From positions 1-7,319 of the forward strand of contig JAGLYT010000076.1 in NCBI GenBank assembly GCA_023132075.1: a stretch of 7,319 nucleotides of DNA, in the 5' to 3' direction. A program made the position numbers and the translations under genes. Origin of the DNA: JAGLHV01 sp023132075 [NCBI: bacterium]. Lineage in GTDB: Bacteria; CBDUZB01; JAGLHV01. Below the pieces are notes generated by a model. It saw nothing but the letters and a program-made list of their open reading frames with translations. It made no database searches and was not told the DNA's origin. Numbering within the stretch: position 1 is the first letter of the stretch; every line of letters starts with the position of its first letter. This document shows positions 1-6,400 of this stretch, in pieces.

Positions 1-257
1 CTTTCACCTGTTTTAACTGAAATCGTGCAGGAAACATTTTCTAATTTTTTAATAAATTCCTGCGCTTCCTTTACCAATTTAATCTCTTTTTTTTCTTCTA
101 ATTTTCTCTCAATTATTATTCTTTTTAAATTTGCAGAAGAAACCTCTACAGCGAATCCCCTGGGCAAAAGAAAATTCCTGGCATATCCCTTGGCCACATT
201 TACTTTTTCACCTTCTTTACCCAAACCTGTGATTTCTTTCCTAAGTAGAACTTCCAT
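1..257 (-). CDS. rplI: 50S ribosomal protein L9, 3'-truncated by window edge
   Basis: L9 binds 23S rRNA at the base of the L1 stalk and helps maintain the reading frame. The 85 complete codons visible begin MEVLLRKEITGLGKEGE and contain the family signature (GxGKxGExVxVxxGYARNFLxPRGxA) at residues 11-36. A lysine/glutamate-rich stretch at about residues 49-72 matches the start of the long connecting helix. The C-terminal rRNA-binding domain lies beyond base 1, so the gene is cut by the window and not necessarily broken. The ATG at 257 is preceded by GGGAGG at 268-263, an ideal spacing, so the start is firm. It lies 53 bases after the DUF2232 stop and has no obvious promoter of its own, so it is probably co-transcribed with that gene. 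Confidence 0.96.
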   Translation of the reverse strand, partial: MEVLLRKEITGLGKEGEKVNVAKGYARNFLLPRGFAVEVSSANLKRIIIERKLEEKKEIKLVKEAQEFIKKLENVSCTISVKTGE

Positions 258-310
258 AAAATCCTCCCTTTTTCACAACATACCCTATTGGACATATAGT
301 TTATGTATTA

Positions 311-1333
311 TTATTTCATTTTATTAATGTCTATAAAACAATTCTTTTTTTTGTTTTCGTGTTTTTTTCTAAAATCAACCCATACATCCATCAATCCGAA
401 ACCTACTAATAAAATAGGCTGCAAAATAGTCAACGCATAAAATAAATATTTCGTCATTTTTTGTATTTTGTATTTTTTGCAAAAATAACTCAACAAAGAT
501 AACCCACTAATGAAATAAAGCACTATGTATATCACCAACACATTTTGTCCGAGAAATTTCACAAAATTACAATTACTATAAAATCCTACCCAATAAAACA
601 CCCCTCCGGCAATAAACCCAAAAATCAATTTTTCTTCAGGACGCCAGAAAGAAAATAAAGGGAGATTTCTTAAGTAATATCCTAATTTAGTAAATAAGGC
701 CCGAGCTACTTTATAAAGCATAAATACTCCCAGAAAACAACCCAAGACAATGACAGAAAAAAATATATCTTCTAAAAACTCCATTTTTTCTTTCAGGAAA
801 AACAATAGATTCTCTAAATCATCAGGAGGGATATCAACTTCTTTATAAAATTCCAAAATCCGGCTGTCATAAATCCTTAAATGTTCCACCATCCGGCCAA
901 AAACATCATAGTGAAAAAAAGATAAGGATATAAATTCAAAAAAACAAAACATTGCAAAACATAATAAACTTCCCCCAACCACCAACCACAAAGCAGAATA
1001 CTTCTTTTCTATACTATATCCAAAAAATAATCCTATGCTTCCAAAAACCAGGGGAAAAAAAAGAGTATAAATTTTTCCCCATGAAACGTAAATAACTAGT
1101 GAACTAATCAACAAAGAAAGAAATGCTCTTTTATAACCTTCATCCAGAAACAAATAAATAAATGGTAAAATTGAAAAAAAATAAAAGAAAAACCCAACTA
1201 CAGGCAAAAAAATTGCGCTACTAAACAATACCGCACCCAACATGCTCACAGATACTAAACTAATTAATCTCAACATTAATCTTTCTTTTATATATCTACT
1301 TTCTAACAAATTTTCCCTTTTTAAAACATACAT
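311..1333 (-). CDS. DUF2232 (YybS-like) polytopic membrane protein
   Basis: This is an integral membrane protein of unknown function. Counting from the most upstream ATG (1354, 347 residues), hydrophobic spans lie near residues 29-50, 53-70, 76-92, 95-114, 121-145, 196-217, 243-260, 267-291 and 303-323, about nine in all. A hydrophilic loop at about 150-195 separates the first five spans from the rest. The C-terminus has the pattern GLMDVWVDFR at 320-329, which I associate with the DUF2232 family, and the position between rpsR and rplI is a common location for that family. The start is unclear. The ATG at 1354 follows a U8 tract directly and has no Shine-Dalgarno sequence. The ATG at 1333 is used here. 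A TTG at 1309 has AAGGGA about 5 bases upstream, and an ATG at 1276 sits just before the first span. The family name rests on pattern memory and context, not a search. Confidence 0.8.
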   Translation of the reverse strand: MYVLKRENLLESRYIKERLMLRLISLVSVSMLGAVLFSSAIFLPVVGFFFYFFSILPFIYLFLDEGYKRAFLSLLISSLVIYVSWGKIYTLFFPLVFGSIGLFFGYSIEKKYSALWLVVGGSLLCFAMFCFFEFISLSFFHYDVFGRMVEHLRIYDSRILEFYKEVDIPPDDLENLLFFLKEKMEFLEDIFFSVIVLGCFLGVFMLYKVARALFTKLGYYLRNLPLFSFWRPEEKLIFGFIAGGVFYWVGFYSNCNFVKFLGQNVLVIYIVLYFISGLSLLSYFCKKYKIQKMTKYLFYALTILQPILLVGFGLMDVWVDFRKKHENKKKNCFIDINKMK

Positions 1334-1356
1334 CTCAAATACTACATGACCCATCC

Positions 1357-1415
1357 AAAAAAAACTACAATAATATTCCTCGAATTTTCATCCGAAGAAC
1401 AAATCTTTTATTGTA
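1357..1415 (-). terminator. Compound hairpin plus U8: terminator or attenuator after rpsR
   Basis: Read on the minus strand, TACAATAA (1415-1408) pairs with TTATTGTA (1373-1366). Nested inside, TTCTTCG (1399-1393) pairs with CGAGGAA (1382-1376), one pair being G-U, around a 10-base loop. The structure is followed by G and eight T (1364-1357). This is intrinsic-terminator architecture, although the outer stem is all A-U except one G-C pair. It begins 12 bases after the rpsR stop and ends two bases before the first possible start of the membrane-protein gene. A shorter alternative hairpin, CTTTT/AAAAG around ACAAT, uses the same upstream arm and could compete with it. I infer full or partial termination of the rpsF-ssb-rpsR message. 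Confidence 0.65.
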
Positions 1416-1426
1416 AAAGCGATTAT

Positions 1427-1696
1427 TTACGCCGAAGAAAAAGGCAGTAATCCTACAATCCTTGCTCTTTTTATCGCCTTACACAATCGCCGCTGATGTT
1501 TAGCACAGGCACCGGAGATTCTCTGGGACAATATCTTCCCCCGGTCTGTTACATACCTTTTAAGTATTGGAACATCTTTATAATCAACTTCATCTATTTT
1601 TTTCGCACAAAAACGACACACTTTTTTTCTAAAAAAATTTTTTCTCTTAAAACCACCTTTTTTTCTGCCAATTCCCGTAGACTTTCTTTTAAGCAT
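1427..1696 (-). CDS. rpsR: 30S ribosomal protein S18, zinc-ribbon (C+) form
   Basis: S18 binds 16S rRNA together with S6 on the platform of the small subunit. The 89-residue product has a basic N-terminus, then VCRFC, IDYKD-like [20 protein letters not shown], and the strongly conserved end [29 protein letters not shown]. Cys27, Cys30, Cys64 and His67 form a CxxC...CxxH set, which fits the zinc-binding version of S18 rather than the E. coli type that lacks these residues. The open frame extends upstream to a GTG at 1786, but those 30 residues do not look like S18. The ATG at 1696 has GAGGG seven bases upstream and gives the usual family length, so I chose it. It is third in the rpsF-ssb-rpsR cluster, 89 bases after ssb. 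Confidence 0.96.
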   Translation of the reverse strand: MLKRKSTGIGRKKGGFKRKNFFRKKVCRFCAKKIDEVDYKDVPILKRYVTDRGKILSQRISGACAKHQRRLCKAIKRARIVGLLPFSSA

Positions 1697-1703
1697 ATTT
1701 CTA

Positions 1704-1708
1704 CCCTC
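1704..1708 (-). promoter_or_regulatory. Shine-Dalgarno that fixes the rpsR start
   Basis: GAGGG (within AAGAGGGTAG on the minus strand) ends seven bases before the ATG at 1696. It decides in favour of that start over the upstream in-frame GTG at 1786, which overlaps the ssb stop codon and would add 30 residues unrelated to S18. Confidence 0.85.
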
Positions 1709-1785
1709 TTCATATAAATTTATAAAATATACAACACTAATTTTCCCTGCCTTGAACTTTAATTTTTCTGCAATAATAAAACACA

Positions 1786-2638
<853 letters not shown>

Positions 2639-2753
2639 TTGACCAAAACCTCCTTTTAATTTGAACCTTATTGTAAATCTCTCTAAACATAAATTCTGTC
2701 ACAAAAAAACTAATATTTGTTCTTTTAAACAGTAATCATCAAAAAGACAGGAA

Positions 2754-2783
2754 AGTATACAATATTTTTCTTTCTCTTGACAA
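2754..2783 (-). promoter_or_regulatory. Predicted sigma70-type promoter of rpsF-ssb-rpsR
   Basis: On the minus strand, TTGTCA (2783-2778, five of six to TTGACA) is followed after 18 bases by TATACT (2759-2754, five of six to TATAAT). Transcription would start near 2747 and give a leader of about 110 bases before the rpsF ATG. It is the best promoter match I found between the kinase gene and rpsF, and it fits the need for a strong promoter on ribosomal protein genes. Confidence 0.6.
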
Positions 2784-2804
2784 GGAAAAAATTTAAGATA
2801 CTAA
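2777..2804 (+). promoter_or_regulatory. Possible weak divergent plus-strand promoter
   Basis: A perfect TTGACA (2777-2782) lies on the plus strand, overlapping the minus-strand -35 box because CTTGACAAG is nearly palindromic. The best -10 candidates are poor: TACTAA after 16 bases (three of six) or GATACT after 14 (four of six). No plus-strand gene follows, although a plus-strand terminator lies at 3362-3410. The perfect -35 may be only a by-product of the opposite promoter. Confidence 0.2.
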
Positions 2805-3187
2805 AAAAAAATTGCCCCTTAATGCCACATTCGTCAAAAACAATCGATAAATCACAAAACAAAATCAAATATAAATTTAAACCAACACTATCTCCATCTT
2901 AAGTTCAATAATCTTCCACCTCAATTAAAAACATCCCTTCTTCTCATAATTTAACCTTCTATCCCTAAAACTAAAAATCTCTAATTTAACAAAAAACTTT
3001 ACTAATATACCCGGTTATTCTTTACATATTCATCCCGGCAAAACCCGTCCATATAACAAGCAAATTATTCCCGTTAACCCAATTTCTGTCTGAACAATCT
3101 ATAATTTTAATTTAATACACCCTATTTTCTACAGGATAGTCCTTTTCCAATAAAAAATGTACTAAGAAACTTTATAAATTAAATAAA

Positions 3188-3236
3188 CCAGAATTTCCCA
3201 TTCAAATTTTTTTAACCCAAATACGGGATATTCTGG
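3188..3236. repeat. Imperfect inverted repeat (hairpin) in the gap
   Basis: CCAGAAT (3188-3194) is complementary to ATTCTGG (3230-3236). After a T-T mismatch the stem continues with TCCC (3196-3199) against GGGA (3225-3228), giving 11 pairs and a 25-base AT-rich loop. On the minus strand it is followed by a T-rich but interrupted tract (TTTATTTAATTT), so it could be a weak terminator for the kinase message. It could equally be an interspersed palindromic element or a protein-binding site. Confidence 0.45.
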
Positions 3237-3281
3237 CTCCCTAAATTTTTTCTGTTAAAAATTTTTAAGCAAACCCCTTTC

Positions 3282-3315
3282 TTTTAACTTATACTAATAT
3301 TTATTTTAGTTAAAA
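3282..3315. repeat. Short perfect inverted repeat TTTTAACT/AGTTAAAA
   Basis: Eight-base arms at 3282-3289 and 3308-3315 flank an 18-base AT-rich spacer. Neither side carries a T tract, so it does not look like an intrinsic terminator. In such AT-rich sequence an eight-base match may be chance, and no role is assigned. Confidence 0.25.
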
Positions 3316-3361
3316 CAAAAACCTCTCTCACAAACAACCCGGCACTAAGTCCGGTCCCAAC

Positions 3362-3410
3362 ACCCCTATCACAAATAAAACCAACACATTCTTATTTTAG
3401 GGGTTTTTTT
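3362..3410 (+). terminator. Plus-strand intrinsic terminator abutting the kinase stop
   Basis: ACCCCTA (3362-3368) pairs with TAGGGGT (3398-3404). Past a four-base bulge TCAC, AAATAA (3373-3378) pairs with TTATTT (3392-3397), closing a 13-base loop. On the plus strand the stem runs straight into seven T (3404-3410). This is good terminator form, but it points against the kinase gene, whose stop codon occupies 3411-3413. On the minus strand the hairpin has A7 before it and no U tract after it, so there it could only cap or stabilise the 3' end of the kinase mRNA. Which plus-strand transcript it would stop is unknown. Confidence 0.5.
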
Positions 3411-6400
3411 CTACATCTTCCTTTTTACTTTTTTTATGAATTCTTTTATCTCCGCATCTCCTGGATCCAGATTAAGAACCCTTTCCCATTCAGCTACAGC
3501 ACGTTTAAAATCACCATCTCGATAGTAACAAAACCCTATAGCATAAAAAAGATCCTTACTTCTATCTACAGGTCTAACCCCTTGTGCAATATTATCCATT
3601 ATTTTGTTTATGTATGTAACATATCTTTCCGAATCATTTACCATTTTTTTATCATCCGGACTAAGATTTAATATCTGACTATATTTATCATAAGTTGTAA
3701 GCCACCTCTTATCTTTAAAATCTTCTTTTGCCTGAGCAGAAAGAATCTTACATTTTCGCTTTATTTCTTCAGCTTCTTTTTTAGCAATCTCCTTATTAAT
3801 CTTGTCAAGATATTTTAGAGCTTTCTTATCATTTGGATTAACTTTTAACAATTTATTTAAAGTTTTCTTTGCTTTTATCAACTTACCATCTTTATAATAT
3901 TTAACCCCTTTCTCAAAAAGTTTTTCTTTGTCCTTAGAAATCGCCATTAAAGAAAAAGATACTTTTACTTCCTTATCCCCCCATTTTAACCCCTTAGTTA
4001 CTTCCATCGCTTCATATTCTTTTTGTTTCCCAACTTTTATTTTGTATTTACCAGCCTTTAGAAATTTTTTCCAAACACCCTTTTCGTTTGTCTGCCCTAC
4101 CCATTTATTGTTAAGTAGGATATATGCATCATGAATATTACGCTCATTTGCAATATTTTTAGCTACTATCTTTAACACAATAGGTTTTGGTTTTAATATT
4201 GCTTTAACAACTTTTTTATCATTAATATTAACTTTAAAAGAACGACTTTCATATTTAGGCAACTTTTTAAAGCTTATGTCATAAGCATTTATAAGCAGAG
4301 GATATTTAAAAGGGGTCTTTTTACCATTTATTGCCGTTCCCTTTACATACACGCTGGCATTAATATCCTTTTTAGGATCTCCCTTTTCATAAGCATAAAA
4401 ATAAATCCATTTCTTAAGAACCGGATTAATATTTACTTCAGTATCTGCATTAACTTTAATTGTGCTTACCCACGGCAAAAATTCAGGCTTTTCTAACTTT
4501 ATTTTATATTCTCCTATTTTAATACTAATCTTCTGAGGAGTAGTCCCCCAGGCAGTCTTTGAATCATCTACATAAATAGCTGCCCCCTGAGGAGAAGAAT
4601 TAAGGGATATTTCTTTCCAAAAGGTCCCCAGCAAAGTATAATTTATTAAACCATCATCGACAACAGACGAATTTATATCCCAATATCTACGATCTATCCC
4701 TTCCTGATCGGATGCATCTTTAACTAGATTTACATTACATTGTCCCCGCATAGTAATCTTTTCAATGTTTCCTAAATCGTTAAATCCATCCATAACTAAT
4801 TTAACAGTATGTTCTCCCACTTTTATATTTTGAATTAAAGGAGTCTTTCCGGGTAATTTTTTTCCATCAATATAAATTTCCGCACCTTCGGGTAGTGAAT
4901 TAATTTCTAACCCAATCTCAAAAGGAATAGCAATTAAATTCATCTTATTTTTCTTATCGTTATCTGTAGTATCAACTCCATCAAGTTTAATATCCTGTTT
5001 TCCTTTTTCAATCCCAAATACCGTTATTCTGCGCTCAATATCTTTGTATCCCTCTTTCTTTAACATTAAGGTATAATTACCGGGCAAAATTTTTGAAATA
5101 TAAACCGGTGAAAAAGCATTATTTTTCAACACATTTTCCATATTATCGCTAACAAGGGAAACTGAAGCCCCTGAAGGAATAGTATCAACACTAAGAGTGG
5201 GAGGCCAAAAAAAGTTATAGATTTCAGTTCCTAAAGAAGTCCAGTGTTGAAATGTATCCAAAGCCACAAAACCAATTACACCAATTAACAAAGATAGAGA
5301 AACTCTAATAATCATTTTTTTATATCTATTAGCTGTATCCAGAACAAAATCAAATACGGTTTTTTCTCTTGGTTCTCCCTCTATTGCTATTTTTTCCTTT
5401 TCACCTTTCTTTTTAACTTTCTTTTTAACTTCCTTTTTAACTTCCTTTTCAACTTCATTCATTTCTTTTTTTATCTCTTTTTGTGTTTCTTTTTCTTCAG
5501 TTTCAGGTAAAACAAAAAATGGTTTTTGTTTTGCCGAGGAATCATTAGCTTTAACTTTTTCTACGGTTGTTTCCTGCTCAATTGCTGCTCTACGAGAACG
5601 ATTACTCTCTTTTTTTGAATTTTCTTCCTCTCTTTGTATTTCGTTTTTTAAATTTCCATATATAAATTCTTTGAATTCCCCCTTCAACATATGAGAATAT
5701 TTTTTTTGCTTATGAAGATATTCCTGTAAATCAACAAAGATATCTTCGTCATATTGATATCTTTTTTCTCTATCTTTCTTTAAAGATTTTGTTACCGTTT
5801 TCGCTAAGTTGTCAGGAACCCCCGTCTCTTTTAAAAGTTGCAAATTTACTCTGCCTTTTTTTACTTTTTCCCAAACATCATAATCAGTACTACCTTCAAA
5901 CGGCCATTGTCCCGTTAATAATCGATATAAAACTATTCCTATAGAATAAATATCAGAACGATAATCCAGCTCAACATCTCCCCTCGCCTGCTCAGGGGAC
6001 ATGTACGCAACCTTTCCTCTTAATGCTCCTTTTTTTGCCTTAGCTATATAACGGGTAGTTGCTTTAGCAATTCCAAAATCGGTAATTTTTATCCTTCCGT
6101 CAAAATAAACCATAATATTCCCGGGAGAAATATCACGGTGAACAATCCCCAACGGCTCGCCTGTAATTTCATCTACTTTAGAGTGAGCATATTTAAGGCC
6201 CTTTAAAACTTCACTGACAATATGCGATGCTAAATCAAAAGATATTTTTCTCTCCTGTTCCTGGCATTTTTCAAGGAGATCGTACAAATTACAACCCTTG
6301 ACATACTCCATAATAATGTAATAAATGTTATTCGCTGTTTTTAAAAAATCAATAACCCTAACAATATTTTCATGTTCCAACTTAGAACTATTAACCGCTT

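Larger units (their letters stand above)
2784..3361. other. Gene-free gap between kinase gene and rpsF promoter
   Basis: I see no credible gene here. Frames on both strands are interrupted often, and no tRNA, tmRNA, RNase P or SRP RNA signature is visible. The stretch is more AT-rich than its flanks and strongly strand-asymmetric: in 2821-3060 I count 10 G and 61 C on the plus strand. It holds an inverted repeat at 3188-3236, an eight-base inverted repeat TTTTAACT/AGTTAAAA (3282-3289 and 3308-3315), a 14-base A/T palindrome (3255-3268) and two CCGG half-sites (3339-3342, 3351-3354). Some minus-strand frames look mildly protein-like over 15-25 codons, for example PEYPVFGLKKFEWEI at about 3236-3192, but none can be extended into a recognisable gene or relic. 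Confidence 0.6.

Noticed and set aside
25-327. Plus-strand open frame over rplI
   Set aside because: It is the antisense of a clear L9 gene and shows no protein features of its own.
2639-2747. S6:S18-binding autoregulatory hairpin in the rpsF leader
   Set aside because: The leader holds only weak pairings (CTGTC/GACAG across about 45 bases; TGTT/AACA). I could not find the conserved bulge and loop expected of the known motif, so it is not called. A covariance-model search would decide.
2803-2844. Minus-strand terminator ending in T9 (2811-2803)
   Set aside because: The T tract is clear, but the only stem before it is ATTG/CAAT extended mainly by G-U pairs, which is too weak to call.
2822-2902. 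Short plus-strand reading frame of 26 basic residues (MPHSSKTIDK...)
   Set aside because: It has no Shine-Dalgarno sequence, no family resemblance, and a length expected by chance in AT-rich DNA.
2881-3240. Decayed minus-strand coding sequence in the gap (e.g. PEYPVFGLKKFEWEI, then a stop)
   Set aside because: Protein-like runs switch frame and stop every 15-40 codons, and I recognise no family. A translated search of 2800-3400 against protein databases would be needed to call a pseudogene.
3339-3354. CCGG...CCGG hairpin just past the kinase gene
   Set aside because: Only four pairs with an eight-base loop and no T tract on either strand.
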